Below are positions 12,201 through 22,209 of a stretch of 64,000 nt of DNA, in pieces. A program made the translations under genes and the position numbers. Below the pieces are notes generated by a model. It did not search any database, was not told the origin of the DNA, and saw only the letters and a program-made list of their open reading frames with translations. This DNA comes from Cryptomeria japonica (lineage: Eukaryota > Streptophyta > Pinopsida > Cupressales > Cupressaceae), in contig NC_081414.1 of assembly GCF_030272615.1 (NCBI RefSeq), positions 816,768,396 to 816,832,395 on the forward strand, written 5' to 3'. How positions within the stretch are numbered: position 1 is the first letter of the stretch; each line of letters begins with the position of its first letter.

Positions 12201-12693
12201 CTTGTATCGAACTAGTCATTATGTTTGATGTAAAAGTAGGTATACTAGCAATAGGAGTTGTCAAAGGAATAGAATGATTAACTTGAGTAGGAGGTTGTGT
12301 ATAACCTAAAGTTTCGGCACAACTCTTCATAGGCATCACATTCGAATCCACAATGTGTGCAATACCACGCAAAATATCAATTCCATTCTTATCACTTTGA
12401 ACCATACGTTTTAGACCCTCAATTAATGAAAGAGCTTGACTATCGGGGTATTCTTGAGACATCCATTGTTGAAAATCATCAAATTGGTTATCCAATTTTG
12501 AAAGTTGTTCTTCAGAAACCTCATGGAGAGCTTCTTCATCATTAAGAGGATTAGAGGAATTACCCATGTCCTCGTTAAAAAGGCCATTCAAATTAGGTTC
12601 CATCTCCTCGGTAATTACACCTTGGAAGGACTTAATCCTAAGGCTTCGTCTAACGGGAATAGTGTAAGTAGGGCTTATTGTTGTAAAACTCAT
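9262..12693 (-). CDS. B-family Gag with degenerate protease, 1143 aa, intact
   Basis: This is the only long uninterrupted frame in the window. The start at 12693 is supported by the sister copy B2, whose ATG at 26732 opens with the same pattern (SPTY.IP, ITEEMEP). Residues ~1-310 are low-complexity Ser/Pro/Asn-rich. A Retrotrans_gag-type domain follows at ~310-470 (LYNGKGDPLTHVKTF, FTRTLRDKALQWY, DFIGRYKHFYAQISF). A zinc-finger-like CQFHRHPGHDTEKC is near 575-590. A retropepsin-like fold is at ~695-800, but the active loop reads LIDPSCMVN, with Pro-Ser after the Asp, so activity is doubtful. A basic patch (RRNRSAREHRRKRRLRAQ, ~980-997) and a conserved acidic tail (SDSEYEYVDVD) end the protein. 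There is no RT or integrase. It probably makes particles or binds element RNA (inference). Confidence 0.85.
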   Translation of the reverse strand: MSFTTISPTYTIPVRRSLRIKSFQGVITEEMEPNLNGLFNEDMGNSSNPLNDEEALHEVSEEQLSKLDNQFDDFQQWMSQEYPDSQALSLIEGLKRMVQSDKNGIDILRGIAHIVDSNVMPMKSCAETLGYTQPPTQVNHSIPLTTPIASIPTFTSNIMTSSIQDIPPMITSHGGNPSSSINPLPSFNPTSSFIPSISVPIISPQMNMTQGGNSFNPSIPPCSVPPLQSSPMTNYHSVPPPYSLPSFNNITPPSQSNTSNMNSSTEVTINNLAQTVSSLQQQIASMNQSKFSVPTFDVASPLSLDIVRAIPPKHVEIPHLELYNGKGDPLTHVKTFQTICVDFAYDQRLLAKLFTRTLRDKALQWYCSLPSYSITSFEQLANAFIQQFQNNISPKVTLIDLMHCKQGVKEKVTDFIGRYKHFYAQISFPVPDNDIQRIFISNLQKDIREKLLFSEFTSFQQLCATLHHYQLTVSQMEQENPMAPSDKGDSSQQPFGKFKPNRESIKFNENIINNNVNAASGVPPISKFLKKERKFTPLNESLHSIMNKLLEQNVLTLPPIRQIDPAKINSPYFDNKSFCQFHRHPGHDTEKCFALKGKIQDLIDNNTIPISSVNDKGNTFVAPPNQNLQIFTDPLPSHTSNVIDTNDSSVSPDDLVSMTPNVINFVEQQKIPKEPSITFDSSETIRAPDGPLYIVAKVKNTPCRGVLIDPSCMVNIITEEFLFTLQLNQVIYDETNVVVKLFDAFSSPAIGSITLPIEVHNKSLDVDFAIIPSSEQFHMKLGYPWLSSMKAISSPIHKCLKFPHNGEIVTINHSLFKPVERTSSVPIDYFWPKQFQSLPLQSDHLFKSYQKWKKDMILSLSEPRTPKLDIPIVLEKEVLPLKDKTNVFPQEDSQPIPMNVTMSISNKLPKSRPIPPCHEGLGLLPKPNIPPLYGAVPPPSSYGEKRPSSSPIVQPKRPQPKHPSDKDENIPPPHSSQLPTKTRRNRSAREHRRKRRLRAQAATFQTLQSPKTPSANIIPFSPQPEIEPKSPKHKMHDGLDPVQVKDPIFINLDDDIDENVNVTPVHSDSEYEYVDVDNHLSNEFSKALILAPRQEQRGSEHEHSPCLDLVIAPSAVLDVPPLACFLPSRNIDQQDRGVDDVLD

Positions 12694-12821
12694 GCACTAA
12701 AGAGAGAGAGAAGATTTTGAATTTTAGAGGTAGCAAATTTCAATAAAACCAGCCAATCTCCTAGATTTAAGCTGTTAAATGCAATCAGGACAATCTCCCG
12801 AAATTTCGGAAAAAATGTCCG

Positions 12822-12851
12822 GGATCGTGGCGAACGGAGTGCACACGGTCC
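12822..12851 (-). other. B-family stem-loop, leader copy 1
   Basis: GGATCGTG pairs with CACACGGTCC-type sequence, about 8 base pairs including one G-T, around a ~12-base loop. It lies next to a perfect CCGAAATTTCGG (12798-12809). Confidence 0.6.
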
Positions 12852-13444
12852 TCGCAACTTTTTTCAAAATTTTCAAGGATGAAAGTTATGATGATTTTAA
12901 AGCTAATCTGAAAAAATTGAGTGATTTTACGATCTGTAGATAGGCCAAATTAAAGTTGCAATCTCAAAATTGAACCCTACCAAGATTGTTGAAAAATGTA
13001 AAATTTGAATTTTGAAAAAGAGAGGGAAACTGAAATTTTGAATTTTATGATTTTGGATGGAATACTGAAAGCAATGCAAGTTTTGAAAATTAAAAATTGA
13101 CTTAATTTCACGCAAAATTCAAATTTTGAAAGTGGAAATCAAAGTTGTTGCAATTAAACACTTAATTTCAAAAGTCACAAACTGCAAAAATTTGAATAAA
13201 ACACTGAAATTTCGAATGAATGCTAACACACTTTTCAGATTTAGGACTGTAAGAAACACAATTTTGATAGGAATTTTAATTTCAACGATTTTTGAATGAT
13301 TAAAAGCCTCAATCCAAGCAATTGCTAGACCAACTTTGACTTTAATTTTGAAGGTGTTAAAATTGATAAAATCAGCCAAAATTTTGGATTTTAGCAGAAA
13401 AATACAGTAAGATCTAGCTCCCGAAATTTTAGAAAAAATGTCGG

Positions 13445-13474
13445 GGACGATGGCGCTCGGGGTGCACACGGTCC
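13445..13474 (-). other. B-family stem-loop, leader copy 2
   Basis: This is the same motif about 620 bp away (GGACGATG ... CACACGGTCC), pairing at six of eight positions. Related copies sit in both LTRs at 7639-7668 and 14247-14276. Confidence 0.55.
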
Positions 13475-13878
13475 TCGCAAATTTTTTCCAAATTTTCAGG
13501 GATGAAAGATATTGTAATTTTGTTGCGGAATCCAAAGTTACAGCCGATTTGGAGGTGTTTTGATTAGTGAAATTATCAGTCAAAGGTTGAATCAAGAAGG
13601 TTTTAAAAATTAGGGTTTTGACATTTAACCACTTAATTTTCAGAATTAAAGCACAAATATGAATTGAAAATTTGCAATAGAAGGGTAGATCTGAAACAAG
13701 CATTAACAATTAAACATTTCACAAGTTCAATTACTAAAAAGAAAATTTTAGGGTTTTTATGCAATTAGCCTCTAAAATTTGCAAAAGATCAAACATGGAA
13801 ATGTAATTAAGGAAACAAAATTTTCAGATCTAACCATGAATAATTAGAATGAGGATGTTCACGTCGGGTTCACCAAAA

Positions 13879-15129
13879 TGTAAAGCAGAAAAATTGAACC
13901 CTAGTCGTTCTCCCCTCCCCAACTCCAAGGAGAGAGAAGGGAGAGTCACTAGGGTTGATGGTTTTCACTTAGGAGGGACGTTACATTCAAAAGAGGGGTT
14001 GAAACCCACAAGATCCAATCCCACGCAATGCAAGATTGGATTCTATATGAGTTTCAAGGGTTAAGACATCAAGGATACCCTCTTTTGTAAAGAAATGTAG
14101 ATAGAATGATTGAACTAGGAATGCATGTAAAGTAGGAAAGATTCGCTTATAAACAGAGATAGGGATATGGGATGAAGCTGCGGACCTGGAATTAGCAGTA
14201 AAATGTCGAGACGGTAATGTTCTGTAAATTTGAGCGAAAGTTGACGGGACGATGGCGCCCGGCGTGCACATGGTCCTCCGAAAAATCCGCAAAACGAAGG
14301 TGGATCTGTTCGTCTCTGCACAAGGATTCCAGATCTTCAATTATAGCCGCGTACCTACCACCTACACATAGAAAAGAGATTATGATTGGGGGGTTAGGGA
14401 TGAGGGGTTTGCCTTTAGGTCAAACCCTAGTTTTGGAATTAACCAAGAAATGAGAATGCTGTAAATGTAAATGTTTGTAATGTAAACAAGTACTGATACC
14501 TTGTTGTAAGAATGTTTGTATTCTTACATGTGAAGGTGTAATGTATGTAGTATGTAATGTGTTGTATGTGATCTCCTCTTCAATGGTTGAATCCTTGTCT
14601 TGAATGCAACACTTGGCCTTGAATGGAGACTTAGAATGATCAATTGCTTGAAAGAATGTTTGAATGCTTGAATGCTTGAATGTTGTTTTCGCCTTTTTTT
14701 TCATCTATGTCCTCCTCCTTTTGAGAGGGGAAATGTAGTTTATATACTTGTCAATTAGGGCTGATAGACTGATTTTCCCGACCTTAGGCCGACCTAGGAA
14801 GATTATTTTCCAATTTGCAAACATAAAGACCCGAGACGCAAAAGAGACCGGGCCCAAAAATAGGGCCAGGGACCAAGGCGCTGGGCGCCATGGTCCTGGG
14901 GAACCAGGGCGCTAGGCGCCCTAGTCCTGAAGGACCAGGGTGCTGGGCACCATGGTCCCACCTCCTGGGACAATAGGGTGCAAGGAGGATCAGGCCAGGG
15001 TGCTGAGAAATGCAGTTTTTGGTGTCATGAACAAGTTTCGGGGTCTCCATTCAGGTTCCGTGTTGCATTGCCATCGTGAAGACCCAAATGCAGTCGAAAT
15101 TGCAAGTGTCACAATTTTAGGATGCTACA
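13879..15129 (-). repeat. B1 5' LTR
   Basis: This is the 1251-bp partner of 7271-8521. In the first 160 aligned bases I count about eight or nine differences. It carries the promoter region that would drive the 1143-aa ORF. Confidence 0.92.
14738..14747 (-). promoter_or_regulatory. TATA-like site in B1 5' LTR
   Basis: Read on the - strand this is GTATATAAAC, downstream of the GC-rich repeats (14870-14951). The motif is kept in the other LTR at 8131-8140. Transcription start is inferred, not shown. Confidence 0.5.
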
Positions 15130-15861
15130 CACTAAAAAGAGAGATTACCGAGATGACAGATAGAAAGATAATCATTACAGAGGACACCGAGACTTCAGAA
15201 GAAGAGATAGAAAGACATGCTTAATTGCTGATGAGAAATCTGACGATGATAAATCAGATGAGATGATACAGAGGAAGTTGTTTATGTGGCTATCAAGGAT
15301 GGATCAGTTGAAGAAAGGTAAGAAGAAAAAGCCCTAATATCTCACATAAACACTAATGATTCTTGGATTATAGATAGTGGATGCTCACATCATATGACAT
15401 GAGATAAACACAAGTTTGTTATGTTAGAAGATTATGATGGAGGCTATGTTAGATTTGGTAATGATGCACCATGTCTGGTAAGAGGTAAAGGATCCATAAC
15501 ACTTCTTGATAATGCAAGATGCAATGATGTTTATTGGGTTGAAGGTTTGAAATACAATTTGTTGAGTGTAGCACAGCTAAACAACACAGGTTACCAAATA
15601 GAATTTTAGAAAGGAATTGTCAAAGTTCATGACAAGAATGGAAAGTTAGCTGCTACCGGGACACAAACAAAAGGTAATACATTTTACCTTGACTCAACTC
15701 ACAATAAGTGTTTGCATGCAAAGATTGATGATACTTGGTTATGGCATAAAAGGTTTTGTCATGTTAATTTTGATAATCTGATCAAAATAAGTAAGAAGCA
15801 TAGAGTAAGAGGTCTACCGAGTCTTGAAAAACCTGAGAATGCTATGTGCTGAGGATGTCAG
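15130..15861 (+). pseudogene. Copia1 protease and start of integrase
   Basis: The polyprotein resumes right after B1. The retropepsin active site WIIDSGCSHHM at about 15363-15397 is intact (D-S-G), followed by FGNDAPCLVRGKGSI and the NLLSVAQL motif typical of copia proteases. The integrase zinc region starts near 15730 (DDTWLWHKRFCHVNFDNL, then CxxCQMGK). Stops interrupt at about 15222, 15404, 15607 and 15849, the last inside the second zinc pair. Translation of a complete polyprotein is therefore impossible, although the catalytic loop survives. Confidence 0.85.
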
Positions 15862-17886
15862 ATGGGTAAGATGACAAGATCAAGCTTTATAAGTAATTCC
15901 TACACTTCTAAGGGAATTTTAGATCTTGTGCACACTGATCTTTGTGGTCCTATGAAAGTTCAAAGTTATTATGGTGATAAATATTTCATATTATTTGTGG
16001 ATGATTATTCAAGGATGATGTCAGTAATGTTTTTAAAAGAAAAATCAGAAGCTTTTCAAATGTTTAAATGGTACAAGGCAAGAGTTGAAAATGAAATAGG
16101 AAGACAACTGAAATGTCTTAGATTAGATAGAGGAGGAGAGTTCACATCTGATGAGTTCAACCTATTTTGCAATGATCATGGTATTAAAAGACAAGTCTCT
16201 GCACTAAGAACTCCACAACAGAATGGAATAGCTAAAAGAAGAAACAGATCTATTATGGATTGTGCTAGAACACTGATGATTGAGAAGAAGGTTCCACAAA
16301 CATTTTGGAGAGAAGCAATAAGCACAACTGTTTACAACTTGAACCAAGTTCAATTGAAGAAAGGTACTTTGAAGACACCTTATGAAATCTGGTATGGCAA
16401 GAAACCTAATGTAAGTTATTTTAAAATCTTTGGAAGTAAATGCTATGTTCATAAAGATGATAGAAATGACATGTTTGATCAGAAAAGTGAAGAAGGAACA
16501 TTTCTAGGATATTCTTCTAGAAGCAAAGCATTTAAATGTCTGATCAAATCATCTAACAAAATAGTAGAAAGTGCAAATGTGAAAGTTGATGAATTTGTAG
16601 AAAGAAATGATGAAGAAAATTCCAAACAACCAGAAGACTATGATGAATTTGTCTATGTGCAACTGAAAAGTCCTACCGAGAAAACTGTTGAAGAAAATGA
16701 AGAAAATATCCAGTTACCGAGTAATGAAGAAGATCATACAGAACCTACCGAGCCTGTATTAGCCAAGTATGTCAGAAGACACCATGCACCAAGTCATATT
16801 ATAGGAGATAAGGATGATCCAGTGATGACAAGGAACAAATTGAGACAGAACACATGTTTGATATCTGAATTTGAACCGAGAATAGTGAAAGAGGCATTTA
16901 ATAGTGAAGATTGGATAAATGCTATGATAGAAGAGATTGATCAAATCAAGAAGAATGACACATGGACACTGGTCCCAAGACCGAAGGACAAAAATATAAT
17001 CAGTACAAAGTGGATCTTCAGAAACAAGCTAAATGAAAAATGTGAGGTCATTCAGAACAAAGCAAGACTAGTTTGCAAAGGCTATGCCCAAGAAGAAGGA
17101 ATTGATTATGGTGAGACTTTTGCACTTGTTGCTAGACTTGAAGGAGTAAGAACATTGGTGGCATATGCTGCTTTCAAAAACTTCAAGGTATATCAAATGG
17201 ATGTCAAATCTGCATTTCTAAATGGAATATTAGAAGAAGTTTTCATTGAACAACCTGAAGGATTTGTTGAAGACAATAATAAAGATCAGGTATGCAAATT
17301 GAACAAAGCTTTATATGGTCTGAAACAAGCACCAAGAGCATGGTATGAAAGATTGCACTCTTATTTGATTAAGATTGGTTTTATAAGGACAAGTGAGAAC
17401 AACAACATGTACATGAAGAATGATGAAAATGGAATACTAATCTCAGCCATATTTGTTGATGATATTATATTTTGTGGAAATGACTCTTTATGCAAGAACT
17501 TTGGAAATGAAATGAGCAAAGAATTTGAGATGTCATTAATCGGTGAGATAAAATATTTTATAGGTTTACAGATACTGCAAATGAAAAATGAGATTTTCAT
17601 TACCCAATCCAAGTACATAAAGGAAATCTTGAAGAAATTTGGAATGGAGGATTCAAAACCAGTAAGTACTCCTATGACTACCAATTGCAAATTATCAAAG
17701 AATGATGAATCTACATCTATTGATGAGACACTTTACCGATCTATGATTGGAAAGTTGCAATATGTTGTTCACAGCAGGCCAGATATAGCACATGCAGTAG
17801 GCATTGTTGCAAGATTCTCTGCAGATCCTAAGGAAATACACATGACAACAATCAAAATAATTTTCAGATACTTAAAAGGCACTTAA
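15862..17886 (+). pseudogene. Copia1 integrase core and reverse transcriptase
   Basis: 674 codons are open. Integrase core: the first Asp lies in HTDLCGPM, the second in LRLDRGGEF (usually SDNGGEF). The expected catalytic Glu of NGVAERKN is Lys here (NGIAKRRN, about 16222-16245), so strand transfer should be lost. The usual [19 protein letters not shown] block follows. Reverse transcriptase begins near 16900 and shows [47 protein letters not shown] and FVDDIIF at about 17452-17472 with both aspartates. The frame begins after a TGA that cuts it from the zinc module and ends at a TAA in the RT/RNase H junction (YLKGT). Confidence 0.92.
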
Positions 17887-18405
17887 GAGTATGGCTTAGT
17901 ATATCTGAAAGGAAATGATTTTGATTTAAAAGTTTATACTGTTGCTGATTGGGCAGGCAACATTGATGATAGGAAAAGCACAAGTGGAGGAGATTTCTTC
18001 TTAGGAGAAAGACTAGCGAGTTGGCTTAGCAAGAAACAAGGATGCATTTCTCAGTCAACAACAGAAGCTGAATACGTTGTTGTAGCACTGAATTGTACCA
18101 ACATTTCATAGATCAAACAACTGTTGGAAGTTATAAATGAGAAAGTTACCGAGCCAGTAACTATATTCTGTGATAGTACTAGTGCCATTAATATTTCAAA
18201 GAATCCTTTTATGCACTCTAAGACAAAGCACATATCTATCAAATATCATTATCTTAGAGAAGAAGCTCAAGAGAAGAAAGTGGTGTTGGAATATTTTAAC
18301 ACAAAGGAGAAAATAGCAGATATCTTCACCAAGCCACTACCAAAGGACACTTTTGAAAATCTCAGAAGTAAGGTAGGTGTCCTACCCCTATCTTCTACTC
18401 ACTGA
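17887..18405 (+). pseudogene. Copia1 RNase H
   Basis: This continues the RT frame after one stop: YTVADWAGNIDDRKSTSGG has the first Asp, STTEAEYVV the Glu and FCDSTSAINISKNP the next Asp. The terminal ADIFTKPLPKDTFENLRSKVGV block is the standard copia C-terminus. A second stop interrupts near 18109. The polyprotein terminator is at 18403-18405, about 480 bases before the 3' LTR. Confidence 0.9.
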
Positions 18406-18658
18406 CCGAGTTCGGTGAAAGCATCAATTCGATGACTCTATTGAATATCTTTTGGGGAGTTGATGCTGGAGTGATACACTTTAGAATGTTTTTCTAAAAG
18501 TGTACTGGAATTAATACTAGAATAATACAGAGAATGATACAGGGAACAGGAATTGGAGACAAATGCGCTGATCGAGACTCAGTTGATACACAACAGCAGG
18601 AAATAACTTCTTTCAGAAACAAATTATGTTTTAATTCTTTTCTTTTTGGCATTGTTGT

Positions 18659-18885
18659 CAAAGGGGGAGAAGACCTACCAATGATGGAGAAGACCTAAGG
18701 GGGAGAAGATCTACCAAAGGGGGAGAAGATCTGAGAAGACTGAGAGAAGACTACAAATTGAAACTAAAAACAAAAGAGAAGTCTAATGTATTGGGGAGAG
18801 CATTTCAACATTTCAGAATCACAGCAATCTGAATCTTTTAAAGGTCAAATCAATTAGTTTTTCCATCAATGCCAAAGGGGGAGAT
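18659..18885 (+). other. Copia1 polypurine tracts, four copies
   Basis: AAGGGGGAGAAG-like tracts occur at about 18660, 18697 and 18717, within near-direct repeats (GAGAAGATCT). The functional one, AAAGGGGGAGAT, abuts the 3' LTR (18875-18885). Duplicated tracts are known from SIRE-type copia elements. Confidence 0.75.
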
Positions 18886-20417
18886 TGTTGGCAATATTGC
18901 ATTATAACAGACAATGAAAGATTGTTGACATTTCAATAAGGATATTGAGAAGGTTGTTGATGATTATGGACATAACTGATTAAAGATGTTTTACTATCTT
19001 GATATTATTATTTTGTCATTGATGTCAAGAAATTGATTTTCTAATTTAGTATGATGTTGCCATATCTTGAGAAGTATGATATGAAGATTATAAAGAGGTC
19101 AGTAAAGACACAGGAAAGAATATGATGAATAAGGGGATAAGTTATTCAATGGGCAACTCTATCGAGTCAGACAATGATGAGATCTTGATGTTTTAGATTG
19201 TTTTAACATCATACATATGTTGTAAAAGGTAAAGGTTAATACTATACTATGTTATCAAGAAAAGAACCTAGTCGGTAAACCCTAAGGAACCTAGTCGGTA
19301 AACCCTAAGGTCATCACTATCGGTTAATGAAGGTAGAATGTCTACCGAGTGAAGTTTAGTATTCACCGAGTTGTAACCGAGCTATAACAGAATGCGTTAA
19401 ATGTTTACATGTGATATTTAATGAATGATGCTGATGAGCTGGAGCGGATCAATGATTGGTAAGCTGTGGAAGTAGTTTGTTAACAAATCTAAGGCAATGG
19501 AAAGTCGGCAAGAAGATCTACAGCTCAGATGGAACCACATTACCCTAACACAAGTTCCAAGGTGAATATGCAAGTTCCAAGGCGGGGTAAAACATTTTTA
19601 TATCGAAAGATACATTGAACCTGGACAAGATTGAAGATCTGATGGCTATGATTGATCATGGGAAATTGTGATCAATGAGATTAAGTGGTTAGAAGATTTT
19701 TTATAAATAAGAAACGGTTGATAAACAATGTATGTGGGTAAGTGTATGCACAAGGATGCTACATAGTGATTACTGAGCATAGAAGCTTGAAGACCTGTTA
19801 GAATAACATAGTATTGATGCCCAACTGATAGACAAGATTAGTTCTATGTCTAGATTGTATTGAACAAATAGGAATCTGCTTTAGAATTTTAGATGTGAAG
19901 TTGCAGACATATTTTATTACTGTTATTTTGTGAAAGTGATAGGAAATCTCTTAACCGAGTGGACTTAACAGTCTTATATGTAAATCCTCTAACAAGGTGA
20001 CATTCTGATTAAGTGTTTGAAATTCTTTGATAAGGTCACTTCTAACAAAGTGAAGATCCTAATAGATCTGAGGGAAATCCCTTAACTGCGTCACATCTAG
20101 CAATGTGTTTGTAATCTTTAACAGGATTTGCTTTTAACTGAGCATACTCTAGAAGAGTATATTTCTTAGTGGGTCTGAAATCCCACAGTGGTTTTTCCCT
20201 ATTTGGGTTTCCATGTTAAATCTGGTGTTATGAGGTTTATATTGTTCATATGCTTTTGAGTTTGCATGTTTGATAGTTTTTTGGTTATATGACTGATATA
20301 TGTGTTACCGAAGTTGAATCTGATGTTTTTATGGATGATTAAGTTTGTATGATTCACACCCCCCTCTCATCTTGTTGGCTATTGGATCTGTACTTATATT
20401 AAGTATCAGAACTATCA
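18886..20417 (+). repeat. Copia1 3' LTR
   Basis: It begins TGTTGGCAATATTGC and ends ACTATCA, 1532 bp against 1524 bp for the 5' copy. The tandem GTCGGTAAACCCTAAGG pair is clear at about 19270-19310. Confidence 0.92.
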
Positions 20418-20624
20418 AACAACCTTCAACTACTAGAAAAACCAAATCCAAAGGCTGAAAAGGTGTTGAGTTCAAGGATCACCAAGAAGACAAGACATCA
20501 AATCTATTGGGAGAACCTAATCAAATGGTGGGGTATGGATGATGCTGAAGCTACATGGGTGCTTGAGATAGAACTTAAGAAGTTGGGCATTGATCAAAAT
20601 CTAATTCCCAAGGAGGTGACATAA
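20418..20624 (+). pseudogene. Element A chromodomain, C-terminal piece
   Basis: Chromodomains at the end of gypsy integrases bind histone marks and steer insertion (established for chromoviruses). The frame starting about 20421 reads VLSSRITKKTRHQIYW, then LIKWWGMDDAEATWV and ends in KEVT plus TAA at 20622-20624. The aromatic residues of the fold are present. This is the direct continuation of the frame cut by Copia1 at 4773. Confidence 0.85.
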
Positions 20625-20644
20625 TTTTCTTTTGTTTGGGAGAA

Positions 20645-22209
20645 TGGTGCAGGAGCACCTAGGACTTAGGTTTATAGGTTTTTCTCAATTTTGGCTTGTA
20701 CTGACCTTAGCCAAGTCAGGTACTTAATAAAGACTCCAGGAGGGTCCAAGAGTGAGTGTTTTGATCTTCTTGATGGTCAAAAGTAGAAAAAATTGGTATA
20801 AGAATTAGGGAGGTTTAAAATAGTCTTAGGAATTCTTAAAAAGTCATGAGTAATGACTTAGAATAGGTTTCATAGATTAGAAGTGCAAAAAGTGCAAAAA
20901 GTGCAAAGTTGCAAAAAGTTGTCATGACAATTTTTGAAAGTTGTCATGACAATTTTTATCCTAAATTTCTTAAAGATGGAGTTAGAGATAGCCCAATTCC
21001 CTATAATTCCTCCACATGTGAGGAAGAGTATAAAAACCTTCTCTTGCATGGTTGCCAAGGTTGGAGTTTTGTTTTTGTAAGATCAACAATCTGAAACTAC
21101 TCATTTTCGGACTGTTTGTCATCATTTTGGCTTATTTTGCTCATATTGTGAATACAAATGGATTGAATCCATTGATCCAGTAATGGATTGAGTTTATTTG
21201 GTTCATTTGAAAGTTATTAGTTTCATTTCAAGATTTTTAGTTAGGTTGTGTTAGTGTTTTCATTGCTTTGTTTGCAAACAGCCAGTTTTGGCTTGTAAAT
21301 AGCAATTTTGTGTAAAATGGTTGCCCCATGAATTCCCTTCATGCTACCATCATGGCCTATTAGGAAATGGAAGGAAATTTTTTTTATAGTGTACATATGC
21401 AGGGAAAATTTCTAGAGATGAAGATTGATATGACTGTCAACTTGTTCTAACCGAGTCCAGGAGCAACCCCGCTAGAGGAGACAGGGTGAATTTGGAGTGT
21501 AAAGTGCAGGGGTGAATGCAAAACCACAATATAACCTTTTGGAGGGGTCCATTAAGTTCATAAAAAGTTTTATATGTAAGGGGAAGCCTTGAATAGACCA
21601 TTTGATGCTCATTTTCCAAACTTGACCAGACATTGCCAGTTAGGAGGCCTAGAAACACTTCAAAACCCTCATTTTTTAGTTAGGGCATTGTACTGTGAGT
21701 TGGGAAACCAAAACCACAAAAATCACTTGGGGATAGGTGATTTTTTGAAGAAAAACCAATCTTATTGTAGGGTCTTTTGGACCATTTTCCCCTAAGCCCT
21801 AGAAAACCGGATTTTGGAGGCCTAATAGGGGCTCAATCCTTGTAGCCCTTTTCTAGGCAAAATGGTGAAATCGGTAAGAAAGCTAATGGATGCAAACCTC
21901 AAATGGACCCAAAAGGTATTAAAATCATGTTATAATCCACCTCCACACCTTTTCATCAACTCATAATAGTAGGAGGTCAAATTGACAAGTTGAAGACAAG
22001 ACAACCATAATGAGCACATTGGAAACATTTTAAATTGGTAGGGTTCCTAGTTAAACACTTGAAGCAAACACCTTGAAATTGACAAGAAGCAAGCCCTAGA
22101 AGAGACTGAGAAGGACTTGGAGTCTTAGAGCATAGCTAGTCCTAGAGATTTGGTGTAATTGAGCAACACCAACTAGGTGAAGTGTGAGCAAGCTTGGTGA
22201 ACCCCATCA
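20645..22209 (+). repeat. Element A 3' LTR
   Basis: Its start TGGTGCAGGAGCACC is supported by solo LTR D, which ends with the reverse complement of nearly the same 15 bases at 24194. Its last 372 bases match window start. It contains a short tandem array of GTGCAAAAA and two copies of the palindrome TTGTCATGACAA (20920-20960). No gene is seen. Confidence 0.85.

Larger units (their letters stand above)
12694..13878 (-). other. B1 5' leader with primer site
   Basis: In element orientation this lies between the 5' LTR and the start codon. The first 18 bases (13861-13878) read TTTTGGTGAACCCGACGT on the - strand. B2 has nearly the same sequence at the same place (25583-25600), so it is the likely primer site; I cannot name the tRNA. 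The rest is A/T-rich and contains two ~100-bp related blocks, each with a palindromic CCGAAATTTCGG-like segment and a stem-loop. The open frame at 13119-13709 is probably chance. Confidence 0.75.
7271..15129 (-). mobile_element. Gag-only LTR retrotransposon B1 (non-autonomous)
   Basis: Two LTRs of exactly 1251 bp (7271-8521 and 13879-15129) begin and end with TGTAGCATCC and GCTTTACA on the - strand. Reading the - strand gives 5' LTR, primer-site-like sequence, a 1.2-kb leader, one long ORF, polypurine tract and 3' LTR. There is no reverse transcriptase or integrase anywhere inside. This matches the class called TR-GAG (established term for LTR elements with only gag). Flanking five bases, CATTG and CACTA, agree at three of five positions, so the target duplication is imperfect. 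It must be mobilised in trans, if it moves at all (inference). Confidence 0.92.
4774..20417 (+). mobile_element. Ty1/copia element Copia1, interrupted by B1
   Basis: Two LTRs (4774-6297 and 18886-20417) flank a primer site, gag, protease, integrase, reverse transcriptase and RNase H in copia order. Copia1 splits the chromodomain region of element A: DDAN on the left continues as NLQLLEKPN on the right. Flanks CAAAT and CAAAC could be a 5-bp target duplication overlapping the terminal CA, but the match is not exact. B1 (7271-15129) is inserted in the gag-protease region. About 165 aligned LTR bases at the left end show three differences. Repeated polypurine tracts before the 3' LTR recall the SIRE/Maximus group, which is a suggestion only. 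Confidence 0.92.
1..22209 (+). mobile_element. Ty3/gypsy element A (chromovirus type), interrupted
   Basis: Directly visible are a 5' LTR end, an initiator-Met type primer site, and degraded gag, protease, reverse transcriptase, RNase H, integrase and chromodomain in gypsy order, then a 3' LTR. The first 372 bases match 21838-22209, so the two LTR ends pair. Copia1 (4774-20417) lies between the end of the integrase region and the chromodomain core. Sequence after 22209 is gag of family B, so A was inserted in a B copy. The 5' part of the left LTR is outside the window. In a 190-base stretch I count about 11 LTR differences, so the element is not young. Gag, protease and integrase all carry stops or lost key residues; it is dead. 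Confidence 0.88.

Noticed and set aside
13119-13709. 196-codon open frame in the B1 leader (- strand)
   Set aside because: Low-complexity A/T-rich sequence within the untranslated leader, not kept in B2, no domain.
4769-20422. Exact target duplication for Copia1
   Set aside because: Flanks are CAAAT and AACAA (or CAAAC if the terminal CA is shared); not exact, so it is not claimed as a firm duplication.
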